47,052 nucleotides of DNA from contig NZ_VOSW01000006.1 of the NCBI RefSeq assembly GCF_009690905.1, positions 105,982 through 153,033 on the forward strand, given 5' to 3'. The stretch's first letter is position 1, and each line of letters begins with the position of its first letter. Below the pieces are notes generated by a model that worked only from the letters and a program-made list of their open reading frames with translations, ran no database searches and had not been told where the DNA came from. The stretch comes from Paraburkholderia madseniana (GTDB lineage: Bacteria; Pseudomonadota; Gammaproteobacteria; Burkholderiales; Burkholderiaceae). Below are positions 26,762-34,355 of this stretch, in pieces. A program made the position numbers and the translations under genes.

Positions 26762-27410
26762 CACAGTCGTACCGCTATCCGTGCACATTCACCCGAATGT
26801 AGCGGGGGTCGTGACGTTGTGAAGTGCATTGCTACAGTCGCGGCGGCTACAGTCAGCACCATTGGTGGTGCCGCCCTGAATGCAATCGCCATCCGATAAT
26901 GGTGCCTTACAGTCACCATCAATGCGTCTGACATTCACAGTCCTATGTAATCCGACTGTAGTTGCCATTCGCACAGTCGGACGCACCACCCACAATGCGG
27001 TCCCTACAGTCGTGCCACCATCCACAGTGCGCCGTCGCCAACCTACAATAGTCGGCACGGTGCCAATCGGGATCCCTGCATTCGTTGCAACAGTTGGCGA
27101 ATGGTCGGCCTAGCATCGGCACAGGACTGACAATCGCGCACAGTCCACAGGACCAACAGTCAGCACCAATGTCATACAGTCGGGAGACCAGCATTCACTG
27201 GTCAGCCGCACCATTCAGTCCGCCTGCTACCAGTGAAACCAGATCGCGCAACAGTGGTTCAGACAATCGATCTACCATTGAAACAGTGATCCGCTACCAG
27301 TGGTCGCCGCGCATGTTGGTCAGTCGTGACCCTTCCAATGAAGACGACCATCAGTCACAACCGCGATTCACGTCACGGAAATCGGCATGGTCCCCACGAC
27401 TGCCACAGTC
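26762..27410 (+). repeat. strand-biased CAGT motif array, candidate origin
   Basis: A non-coding stretch of about 650 bases holding some 20 copies of CAGT on the plus strand (mostly ACAGTC or ACAGTG), against 4 on the complement. They are interleaved with CATTC, CATTG and CAATG variants. Copies occur at, for example, 26764, 26835, 26850, 26910, 26938, 26974, 27007, 27025, 27141, 27157, 27177, 27216, 27231, 27252, 27284, 27298, 27321, 27352 and 27406. Spacing varies from about 14 to 70 bases. All reading frames here are short and unlike proteins. Position next to a primase module suggests iterons or primase-recognition sites. The 270 bases after it hold nothing I can assign. Confidence 0.7.
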
Positions 27411-27679
27411 GGCGAATGCGCGGCCAATGCACTTTGTGACCTGCGACGATGGCCGACACCGCAACCCGCCCACCCGCAATCGAAACAGCGACACGAAAAA
27501 AAGGCCGTCCACATGCGCGACGGCCCCAATACACACGCCGCGTGGAGATCACACGACAGATGCACGCTACTTAACTTGAAAATAACAGTCAAGCAGGCTG
27601 GCACTAGGGCAGGTCAGCAAGCCCGCTGGACCGTGTTCTTTGTGAATGCTGTTCAGCATGAATTCTGCCGTCGCACCCG

Positions 27680-27901
27680 TCATCCATTTCTTCTATGAAG
27701 GATTTCGCGACCCGCGTACACAGCCGAGAACACCCCAATTACCATCGAAGCGACAGCCACGGACTCGTCAGTCCGGCCTGCACTATATGTCGTCTCTGCG
27801 CAGCACCAAAGACCAATCCCTACGGCTGTCATGAACACACCGAAGACCAGTCCCCATACCGGCCCTGCCGTTTGCGATTGCAATTTGTGAAGTTTCTTCA
27901 T
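27680..27901 (-). CDS. small two-helix membrane protein
   Basis: A 73-residue protein from the ATG at 27901 (MKKLHKLQSQTAGPVWGL), preceded by GGGGATG. It has two hydrophobic helices, VWGLVFGVFMTAVGIGLWCC and ESVAVASMVIGVFSAVYAG, separated by a short polar loop, and ends in a basic tail. It is likely an inner-membrane protein with both ends in the cytosol. I do not recognise the family. It lies just downstream of the Nudix gene on the same strand. Confidence 0.6.
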   Translation of the reverse strand: MKKLHKLQSQTAGPVWGLVFGVFMTAVGIGLWCCAETTYSAGRTDESVAVASMVIGVFSAVYAGREILHRRNG

Positions 27902-27945
27902 GGTGCATCCCCGTTCGCTAATGGAAATGTCCTCAGGAAACGCGC

Positions 27946-28359
27946 TTATGTGGTGCACATTGGACCGTGGACGAAGGTCGATGGCACTTGATAACCATTC
28001 TCGTACCGGAAGAAGACATCAACGATTCCTCGCGTTGGTACGCTCGTAGAGAGCGTCGCGATCTTGGTCGGGCTAAACCAATGGCACCGCGTAATCTCGT
28101 TGCTAGGACACGGAGACGCGTGCGGAGCAATGTCAGCGCAGAAAACATGGTGCGACTTGCTGAAACCGGCGAACTGAAACAGGTAGGTCAGTTCTGCTTC
28201 GACAAGACAGGTTTCCTCTTCGAGTTCGCGCCGCGCCGCGTCAAGTGGTGATTCAGACCGGCGCATCGTGCCGCCCGGTAATGACCACCGTGATCGCGAT
28301 CTGGCAACCAGAAGAACCCTATCTTCCTGCATGCATACGATTGTCGCTCTCTCTTTCAT
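27946..28359 (-). CDS. Nudix hydrolase
   Basis: A 137-residue cytosolic pyrophosphohydrolase with MutT-like start MKERATIVCMQEDRVLLVAR. The Nudix box is visible as GTMRRSESPLDAARRELEEE followed by TCL. It fits G-x5-E-x7-REL-x-EE-x-G-L, with the usual glycine replaced by Cys. The catalytic glutamates are present, so activity is expected. The substrate (oxidised nucleotides, NAD-like or ADP-ribose-like molecules) cannot be decided. An ADP-ribosyl hydrolase in the same island makes ADP-ribose metabolism an idea, nothing more. Confidence 0.88.
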   Translation of the reverse strand: MKERATIVCMQEDRVLLVARSRSRWSLPGGTMRRSESPLDAARRELEEETCLVEAELTYLFQFAGFSKSHHVFCADIAPHASPCPSNEITRCHWFSPTKIATLSTSVPTRGIVDVFFRYENGYQVPSTFVHGPMCTT

Positions 28360-28577
28360 GCTTTTCGTGCGTGTCTATTCTGTAGGGACGAACTGGCTGC
28401 CTTTCTGAACTAGGGCATCTACCTATAAAGAAGCATGCCAGATGCCAATTTAACAAAGTTAGAATAATTTCTCTAAATGAGCAATACATCCGCTCAGTCA
28501 GGTACGAGATCGCGCACCAGATTATCCCTGCCTGACAACTGTCAGGCGCTCGAAGAAGCTAACAAAGGAGTGCATGA

Positions 28578-29084
28578 ATGAGCGTTTTCGACCCCGAGCA
28601 ACTGATCGCAGTGCAGAAGGCCAACTCCGCCACCCTGTTCGCCCTGACAAATCAGGCATTCGAACGCTTCCAGAGACTGGTCCAACTGAATCTGCAAACA
28701 GTCCAGTCGGCACTTGCCAAAAGCGAAGCGTACTGGCTGGAAGCGCAGTCCGTTAAGACGCCGGAAGAATTTCTCGCGTGGCGAACCAATCTGATGCAAC
28801 CAGCCGCAGAACAGGCGCTCTCTTACGGTCGCCAACTGTGCGACATTGCGTCGGGCATCCAAGCGGAATGGATGAACGCTGCCACGGCCCAATATGAACA
28901 TCACAGCCGTACCACCCAAACGCTTGTAGACAACCTTGCGAAGAACGCGCCAGCCGGTACAGAGATCGCGACGGCCATGACGAAGTCGGTGTTCTCGACC
29001 GCCAGTAGTGCGGGCGAGATGGTGCGCAAAGCGGCTGCGCAGGCCATCGAAGCGGCGAAGGGCACTCGCACGGCGAATCGGTAA
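28578..29084 (+). CDS. phaP: phasin family protein
   Basis: A 168-residue amphipathic helical protein of the phasin family, which coats polyhydroxyalkanoate granules in the cytosol. It starts MSVFDPEQLIAVQKANSATL, continues with AFERFQRLVQLNLQTVQSAL and WRTNLMQPAAEQALSYGRQL, and ends in an Ala/Lys-rich tail, a typical PhaP layout and length. AAAGGAG lies upstream of the ATG. It is unusual as island cargo since no PHA synthase is nearby. It probably adds to, or modifies, the host's granule pool. Confidence 0.9.
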   Translation: MSVFDPEQLIAVQKANSATLFALTNQAFERFQRLVQLNLQTVQSALAKSEAYWLEAQSVKTPEEFLAWRTNLMQPAAEQALSYGRQLCDIASGIQAEWMNAATAQYEHHSRTTQTLVDNLAKNAPAGTEIATAMTKSVFSTASSAGEMVRKAAAQAIEAAKGTRTANR

Positions 29085-29183
29085 GTCGATGCTCAGATGT
29101 CCAGCCGTCGTCACAACGCCGGACATCTGGTTCAGCACTCAGCCTGTCAGTACGAAGAGAGACCGCTTCGCAAGGAGACACGC

Positions 29184-29381
29184 ATGTTGAGTCCGCATGA
29201 ATTCGCCACGTTGATGATGGTCAAGGATGCACCGGATCAGATCGAAGCGGACCGTGCGGAGCTTCACACGCTGCTGGAACATCAACTAGTCATCTTTGAA
29301 CTGCTGGCGTCAGGACACCGGCGACCCCGCATCACGCCGCAGGGCCATGCCGTCCTGAAAGCTGTTGCGCGGATTCGCTAG
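29184..29381 (+). CDS. small unknown protein downstream of phasin
   Basis: A 65-residue protein starting MLSPHEFATLMMVKDAPDQI, with AAGGAGA in front of the ATG. It has an acidic helical middle (EADRAELHTLLEHQLVIFEL) and a basic end (GHRRPRITPQGHAVLKAVAR). The end resembles the wing of a small winged-helix protein. No family name can be given. It follows the phasin gene by 99 bases on the same strand and could share its transcript. Confidence 0.65.
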   Translation: MLSPHEFATLMMVKDAPDQIEADRAELHTLLEHQLVIFELLASGHRRPRITPQGHAVLKAVARIR

Positions 29382-29500
29382 GCGATGTCCGTCTGTCAGC
29401 ATAGGACTGATGGGAGCGGACAGTGCGGTGGCCGACAGTCATCCTGCAATCAAGCCAACCGGTCGGCGACTGCCAACCGAACGTAACGAAGGAGCCTGCG

Positions 29501-29653
29501 ATGGGTGAATCGTGGATGGGGATTGTGGTCGGCACGTTCGTGCTGTTGATCGCGGCAATCGCTGTGATCGGACACTATCGCCGCGAATATCGTCGTGAGA
29601 AGTCGCTCAGGAACCTGGACGACTGGTGCCGCTGGACCCGATCCCGACACTGA
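29501..29653 (+). CDS. single-helix membrane protein, 50 residues
   Basis: Opens MGESWMGIVVGTFVLLIAAI and has one transmembrane helix, then a strongly basic tail (HYRREYRREKSLRNLDDWC). GAAGGAG lies in front of the ATG at proper spacing, which makes it a credible small gene. No family is recognised. It sits 119 bases after the preceding small gene. Confidence 0.6.
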   Translation: MGESWMGIVVGTFVLLIAAIAVIGHYRREYRREKSLRNLDDWCRWTRSRH

Positions 29654-29727
29654 CAGTTTCGGGGACTATGAAGCAGTGAAATGGTGCAGGCCGCCAACTG
29701 CGTCATATGACCTTTGATCGCGCGCAT

Positions 29728-29991
29728 TCACGGTGCAAGCTTGTCATCTACTACTCGCTGACCGGCGCTATACCCTGTCATGAGAGCATCAGCTTCAGTC
29801 GCGAAGGGCCGCTGGTTATCTGCTGTCAGACGTATTGGCGCAACCGTTGGACGAGAAGCGCCCAACCTTCGAATATGAACGACCGCTACGAAGCCGCGTG
29901 GTGGCAACAACGTGACGGTCCCGGCAGTTTCCCACACTGGTTCAAGCTCCACGGCGATCTCGAAGCCTTTGTAGGGGTAGATTCTCTTCAT
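29728..29991 (-). CDS. unknown 87-residue protein
   Basis: From the ATG at 29991 it reads MKRIYPYKGFEIAVELEPVW and continues VVHIRRLGASRPTVAPIRLT. Short beta-rich proteins starting with this YPYKGFEI-like pattern are frequent in Burkholderia genomes and have no known function (from memory). Twelve more in-frame codons upstream lack a convincing start. It has no signal peptide or membrane segment. Confidence 0.6.
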   Translation of the reverse strand: MKRIYPYKGFEIAVELEPVWETAGTVTLLPPRGFVAVVHIRRLGASRPTVAPIRLTADNQRPFATEADALMTGYSAGQRVVDDKLAP

Positions 29992-30108
29992 TGATGCGCT
30001 CGATTCGCGATCTTGCAGGGGTTGCAATTCTATCGCCGATCAGGTCGTCAAAGCAGCGGACACCGTCCTGTTTCTGCCGCGTTGTCGGTTTGGTCCCACC
30101 CAATCCGA

Positions 30109-30354
30109 TCACGAAGCATGCACCAGCAACGCCGCCTGAATTCTTGCCAGCGATTCGGCAACATCCCCAGCGCTCAGACTGACGTAGTGCCTGTGCAGTA
30201 TGTCGCCGCGCTTCGGTGCGTGTCCCAGAATCCGTCGCAAGATGGCGTCCCCGATCTCCAACTGTGCGCCGACGCTTGCGAGAAGTTTTCTCAGATCATG
30301 GAGTGTGAATTCTGGCGCTCCTGTATTGCCATCGCGGTTACATGAACCACGAAC
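30109..30354 (-). pseudogene. truncated tail of a second tyrosine integrase
   Basis: The minus strand encodes 81 open codons ending in TGA: NTGAPEFTLHDLRKLLASVG, AILRRILGHAPKRGDILHRH YVSLSAGDV, ESLARIQAAL. It contains the His-x-x-Arg (HDLR), the LGH histidine and the HRHY nucleophile Tyr, in the right order and spacing for the catalytic end of a tyrosine recombinase. It differs from the island's intact integrase, which has HDLRHTAITRL and YYHPS. There is no start and the N-terminal two thirds are missing, with an in-frame TGA upstream. It marks an older or neighbouring element that used the same attachment site. Confidence 0.8.
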
Positions 30355-30418
30355 TCAAACTATCCTGCGACCAGCGTAATCGCGTAAACTTACGACCGGC
30401 GTTGGAAGCGCAGATTTT

Positions 30419-30452
30419 CTTGTTCCAATTCTGCTCCAACACCGCTCCACTC
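30419..30452 (+). promoter_or_regulatory. candidate integrase arm-type sites (right)
   Basis: Three tandem near-copies of the nCTCCA motif (TTGTTCCAATT, CTGCTCCAACA, CCGCTCCACTC). They match the pair found beside the left end at 10327-10347, in the same orientation. Located about 90 bases inside the right repeat. Role is inferred. Confidence 0.4.
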
Positions 30453-30541
30453 AACCAACTGGATTGGTCGAGATCGAATGTTGCGGCGCTCGCAAGTCAT
30501 TGATTTATAAGACCGTCACGCAAGGCTACGAACGGCATCCA

Positions 30542-30632
30542 GACATGTGCAAGGCGGTGGATCGTGGTATGACGATCACCGATGTGAAGGTGCTGGAGAA
30601 GCACGGCGGGAAGTCGGGGGATTGGGTGGCGG
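30542..30632 (+). repeat. moaC: attR, right 91-bp direct repeat (moaC 3' fragment)
   Basis: Exact copy of 10121-10211. The fragment encodes the last 31 residues of a MoaC ending DWVAG with a TGA at 30635-30637, and has no start. This is probably the original chromosomal end of moaC, displaced by the insertion. Confidence 0.93.
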
Positions 30633-30706
30633 GTTGATGACTGCGAACGTCATCGCCCCGCTCCATCGTTACAGCTAAAGCTATTGCCACAGAACGACAG
30701 CGCGGC

Positions 30707-32491
30707 TCAATCGTCCTCGCTGTCGTCGTCCTGATTGACGTCGCCTGGCGGCATGCCATAGCGCTTGACCAGTTCCGCCTTGAAGCCGGTCAGCGTCTTC
30801 TGCTCGTCGCACAGCTCATACACGTAGGCCAACTGCGACGGCCAGTCATTCAACTCCTGAGCAAAGATCTTGAGACGCTCGACGGTGTCGAACGCTCCCG
30901 CTGTATCACCGCTCAGTGCCTGCAGCACCGCATACCGGCGCAGCACGGTTTCCCCTGGCAGCAGCGCAATCGCCTGCTTGTGCATGGCGAGCTTGTGTTG
31001 CAAGTTCATCGAATTCATCGGCTCCAACGTCGCAAGGCCGTACTCGCCCCACGCCTGGAACAGGAACGACGGATCCGCACGATACTGCTCGGCAGGCCGC
31101 GAACCGTAGTACAACACCTCGGCGCGCGCGTAGTCCTTGTACACCGGATACAACGCGGCCAGCCCGCCGAAAACTACCACCTTGAACGCGCCGAATGACA
31201 GGCGGCCCGGCACGAGCCGCAGCGGCCGTGTCTCGAGCAAGCCGAACACGAACATCGCCGGCAGCAGGAAGAACATGTACTGCTGCGGATACTCGACCAG
31301 CGCATGCATGACCAGCACGCCGATCAACGCAATGCCGAACACGCGCGCAGCGCTCTGCGGCGCGCGGACCACGCGCACCAGCCACGTAATCAGACCGAAC
31401 AGCACGATCGCAAGGCCGATCAAACCCGTCTTCGCGAGCAGGTCGATGAAAATGTCGTGCGAATTATTGGCAATCTCGACGCCGCCCAGCGCCTTCGCAT
31501 ACTCGAACTGGTAGCTCGGAAACTCGCCCCAGCCGACACCCAGCAGCGGATGCGCCTTGAACATCGTCCAGCCGTACTTCCACAGCGCCAAGCGCGGCGC
31601 GATCTGGCCGGCGTCCTTGAAGCGCTCGGCCGCCGACTGCCCAAGTTCCAGGTGGTAGTGCACATTGGCCCAGCGGATCAATGCATTGATGACGAAGAAC
31701 AGCACCGCCAACGCGATCGGAATCAGCCATTCGCGATTGCTGCGGCGAAGATGCGGCTGACTGCGCGTCTGCGCGAAGGCCATCCAGAAACCCGCCACCA
31801 CGATCACGCCCATCTGCAGCCAGGGGCCACGCGACACGGTCAGCGCGAGTCCAACGGCAAAAATCGTCGACACGAGCAGCCAGATGCTGACGGCAATGCG
31901 GCGCGTCTGCGCGAGGAACAGCGCACCCGCCATCGCGAATGCGATATAGGTGGCAAGGTGGTTCGCCTGCGCCATATTGCCGAATGGCCGGCGCTCGACG
32001 GTCACGTTGTAGGCGACGACCAGCGGCGAGACGCGCACCTCGAGGTGGAACAACTGGATCACCTGGCAAAACACCGCAAACAGGCCACCGATGATCAATG
32101 CCCCCGCTGCCCAGCGCAGTGCTGTCTCATTCAGCTTGGCGCGTGTGAAACCGTAGCCGGCGTGCGTCGCCATGAATGCGGCGAGCAGGTAACCGCCGCC
32201 GAGCCAGTTCATCGACGGCTGCGAGACCGGCAGCAGCACCGACTGTGCCACCAGCACGAGCCCGAACAGCAACGGCACCAGCGCGACCACCGGTGACGCA
32301 AACGTCACGCGCGGCCTCGCCGTCCACACCAGCAGCACGACGCCCGCGCCCGTCAGCAGATACAGCGCGAGCGCCGTGAATTCAGCGTAGAAGGTCGGAA
32401 TCGGATACGTGTGGTTGGCGACTGCGTAAGGCAGCACCAACGCGAGAGCCAACAGAATGAGAGACAGGTAGCGCGCAAATGGGGTGGGCAT
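30707..32491 (-). CDS. pglL: PglL/TfpO-type protein glycosyltransferase (Wzy_C)
   Basis: Inner-membrane oligosaccharyltransferase of 594 residues with about 12 hydrophobic helices. The Wzy_C/O-antigen ligase signature is visible in KAHPLLGVGWGEFPSYQFEY and ANNSHDIFIDLLAKTGLIGL. The N-terminal half (PTPFARYLSLILLALALVLP) and the C-terminal soluble part (PAEQYRADPSFLFQAWGEYG) match the PglL layout. Neighbouring a type IV pilin supports protein O-glycosylation rather than O-antigen ligation. The start is the ATG at 32491; 13 in-frame codons upstream are unlikely to be used. The acidic end (DVNQDDDSEDD) is unusual but plausible. Confidence 0.9.
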   Translation of the reverse strand: MPTPFARYLSLILLALALVLPYAVANHTYPIPTFYAEFTALALYLLTGAGVVLLVWTARPRVTFASPVVALVPLLFGLVLVAQSVLLPVSQPSMNWLGGGYLLAAFMATHAGYGFTRAKLNETALRWAAGALIIGGLFAVFCQVIQLFHLEVRVSPLVVAYNVTVERRPFGNMAQANHLATYIAFAMAGALFLAQTRRIAVSIWLLVSTIFAVGLALTVSRGPWLQMGVIVVAGFWMAFAQTRSQPHLRRSNREWLIPIALAVLFFVINALIRWANVHYHLELGQSAAERFKDAGQIAPRLALWKYGWTMFKAHPLLGVGWGEFPSYQFEYAKALGGVEIANNSHDIFIDLLAKTGLIGLAIVLFGLITWLVRVVRAPQSAARVFGIALIGVLVMHALVEYPQQYMFFLLPAMFVFGLLETRPLRLVPGRLSFGAFKVVVFGGLAALYPVYKDYARAEVLYYGSRPAEQYRADPSFLFQAWGEYGLATLEPMNSMNLQHKLAMHKQAIALLPGETVLRRYAVLQALSGDTAGAFDTVERLKIFAQELNDWPSQLAYVYELCDEQKTLTGFKAELVKRYGMPPGDVNQDDDSEDD

Positions 32492-32626
32492 CGAGTAACC
32501 GGAGGCGTCAGCAACCGGCGCACTATACAAAAAAATTCTCCTGCTGTGCGCCGGCTGGGCTGAAATATCCCGAAAATCAGCGTTTTACGTTCGGATAACA
32601 ACTCACCCGATCTGCCACCCCATTGC

Positions 32627-33256
32627 TTACGCGCGGCACTCCGGCGGTGCAAGGTTCGACGGTAAGGAAGGCGTATCGGCTGGTGCGGGCCCGGCACCTG
32701 GCGCAGGCAACGAAGAGGCGGTTTTCCCGCCGGCGAAGCATTCCCAGGTGCCCGCGCCCGCCTGTACCGCGCCCTTGCTCAAGGCGATTCGCGCAGTCGG
32801 CGCGTCGGCATTGTCCGGCACCGATGGCACCAGAGTCAGCGTGTTCGACCCGGCAGGCGCGACGCGCGTCGCGAAGGCGACCGTGATCTGCCCGGTATCG
32901 TCGTCGACGTGAACGGATTCGACGTTGCGGGTGGCGGGCGGCGACGCATAACCACCGCCAAACGCATTGCCGCTCGCGGCGTTTTCGGACACCGCAAGCC
33001 GCGCGGATGCAGCCAGTGAGAGACCCTCACCAACGCGGCTGCGGGCCAGATAGTCCTGATACGCCGGAATCGCATAGGCGGCGATCACGCCGACAATTGC
33101 CAGCACGATCATCAGCTCGATCAGCGTAAAGCCGAAACCGGAACCGAAACGGCGGCAGGCACGTGCGAGCGGCACGCTCCAGCGCGCTCGTTCGAACGCG
33201 TTCCGTGGCGAAGGCGTGGACTGTGAAAAAGGGGAATACGGCAAAGTAACGGTCAT
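32627..33256 (-). CDS. pilA: type IV pilin / pseudopilin
   Basis: A 209-residue prepilin. The cleavage motif [18 protein letters not shown] is followed by [19 protein letters not shown], the usual N-terminal helix of type IVa pilins. The prepilin peptidase would cut after the Gly of GFTLIEL. The leader ahead of it is unusually long, about 40 residues from the ATG at 33256 ([20 protein letters not shown]). A Cys pair ([15 protein letters not shown]) near the end could form the D-loop. The PglL-like gene follows on the same strand after about 135 bases. AGGAG precedes the ATG; the preceding hairpin is listed separately. Confidence 0.9.
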   Translation of the reverse strand: MTVTLPYSPFSQSTPSPRNAFERARWSVPLARACRRFGSGFGFTLIELMIVLAIVGVIAAYAIPAYQDYLARSRVGEGLSLAASARLAVSENAASGNAFGGGYASPPATRNVESVHVDDDTGQITVAFATRVAPAGSNTLTLVPSVPDNADAPTARIALSKGAVQAGAGTWECFAGGKTASSLPAPGAGPAPADTPSLPSNLAPPECRA

Positions 33257-33270
33257 CGGCAGGCTCCTGA

Positions 33271-33310
33271 AACGAAAAACGCCTGCCCCTCGAATCGGGG
33301 ACAGGCGTTT
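33271..33310 (-). terminator. terminator-like hairpin in the pilin leader
   Basis: Stem AAACGCCTG (33277-33285) with CAGGCGTTT (33302-33310), extended by CCCC/GGGG around a short loop. On the minus strand it is followed by TTTTTCGTT. The U-tract ends only a few bases before the pilin ribosome binding site. A promoter cannot fit between them, so pilin mRNA must run through this element: an attenuator, a processing site, or an upstream gene's terminator with partial readthrough. Confidence 0.6.
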
Positions 33311-33505
33311 CAATCGTAGCCAGCGGTGCGCGTTCCACACAGTCAGCCGAATGGCTAACGTTGCGCTGGCACGGTGGTGTTCAGGTCAGATCGGGGCGGC
33401 GTACGGTTCGCATTGCGCGGGTCCGCTCATGCCTCAGGTTCGGGTCCAGCCCGCCACGCGGCGTGTGCCGCGACGCTCGACTGAGACTCAGACTCAGGCT
33501 CGGAG

Positions 33506-34210
33506 TCAAGCCGCCGCACGATTCGCGTTGCGACGCTTGAGTAGATAACCGAGGATCACGACGAACAGCGCACCGGCGATGCTCATGCCGTATTCGGCCA
33601 CCGGCGAATCCAGAACCGGCCAGCGGTCGCCGGCCGGGTCGTTGATGATCAGACCACCCGCGATCCAGCCCAGCAAAGCAGCGCCGAGCGTGATGACGAT
33701 CGGAAAGCGGTCGAGCAGCTTCAGCACTAGCTGACTGCCCCACACGATCAGCGGAATACTCACCACCAGCCCGAAAATCACCAGCGCAAGGCGATGCTCG
33801 GGGTCGGCCGCCTCGGCCGCACCAGCAATCGCGATCACGTTGTCGAGGCTCATCACGGCATCCGCGATGATGATAGTCTTGATCGCCGACATCAGCTTGT
33901 CGGCCGGCTTGACGTTCTCGTGGACATCATGCGCGGGCGCCATCAGACGCACACCGATCCACAGCAGCAACAGGCCGCCCGCGAATTTCAGCAACGGCAC
34001 GTCGAGCAGCGCCACGGCGAACGCAATCAGCGCCACGCGCAGCACGATGGCGCCGGCCGTGCCCCACAGCACGCCTTTCGTACGCTGCGCAGGCGGCAGG
34101 TTACGGCAGGCAAGCGCGATCACGACAGCATTGTCACCACCCAGCAGGATGTCGATGACGATGATCTGGATGACTGCGCCCCAATGGAGCGTGGCGAAGA
34201 ACTCGAGCAT
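33506..34210 (-). CDS. TerC-family membrane protein
   Basis: About 235 residues, seven to eight hydrophobic helices. The TerC/YjbE signature motifs VIQIIVIDILLGGDNAVVIA and IADAVMSLDNVIAIAGAA are both present with their conserved Asp/Asn residues. TerC proteins are linked to metal (manganese, calcium) homeostasis at the inner membrane. The start is the ATG at 34210 (MLEFFATLHWG); a TTG two codons upstream is possible. A short GACTCA repeat (33482-33500) follows the stop codon. The strong palindrome at 34249-34282 separates it from sucD. Confidence 0.9.
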   Translation of the reverse strand: MLEFFATLHWGAVIQIIVIDILLGGDNAVVIALACRNLPPAQRTKGVLWGTAGAIVLRVALIAFAVALLDVPLLKFAGGLLLLWIGVRLMAPAHDVHENVKPADKLMSAIKTIIIADAVMSLDNVIAIAGAAEAADPEHRLALVIFGLVVSIPLIVWGSQLVLKLLDRFPIVITLGAALLGWIAGGLIINDPAGDRWPVLDSPVAEYGMSIAGALFVVILGYLLKRRNANRAAA

Positions 34211-34248
34211 GAGCAAAAGAATAAGAAGGAATCGGACGCGCGGGCAAT

Positions 34249-34282
34249 AAAAAAGCGGGGGAGTCTAGACTCCCCCGCTTTT
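34249..34282 (-). terminator. strong terminator between sucCD and terC
   Basis: A near-perfect palindrome AAAAGCGGGGGAGTCTAGAC / TCCCCCGCTTTT with poly-A and poly-T flanks. It ends the minus-strand sucC-sucD transcript 74 bases past sucD and could work in both directions. Confidence 0.9.
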
Positions 34283-34355
34283 CAGGACTGCCTGCTCACG
34301 AAAGGGTTTCGTAAGCGTATCAAAAACGCGCCGTGATTGCGCGCGAATTTCGTTT

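Larger units (their letters stand above)
10121..30632. mobile_element. 20.4-kb integrative genomic island in moaC 3' end
   Basis: The segment is bounded by a perfect 91-bp direct repeat of the moaC 3' end. It has a tyrosine integrase directly inside the left repeat, a resolvase, a primase-helicase module, restriction-type nucleases and many unknown small genes. Codon choice and base composition look less GC-rich than in the flanking core genes, judged by eye. Subtracting one repeat gives 20,421 bases. Remnants of a second integrase and a degraded paralogue pair suggest several rounds of acquisition. No conjugation genes, capsid genes or terminase are visible, so it is not a complete prophage or ICE; it could be a mobilisable or phage-satellite-like element. 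Confidence 0.9.

Noticed and set aside
26762..27410. CRISPR array
   Set aside because: The repeated unit is only 4-6 bases, the spacing is irregular and no cas gene is nearby.
26683..27579. Several short open frames on both strands within the CAGT array
   Set aside because: They lack ribosome binding sites, have unnatural residue composition driven by the repeated motif, and overlap each other in all frames.
10121..30632. Interpretation of the island as an intact prophage
   Set aside because: No capsid, portal, terminase, tail or lysis genes are present.
33482..33500. GACTCA short tandem repeat after terC
   Set aside because: Only about three imperfect units occur; this may be chance.
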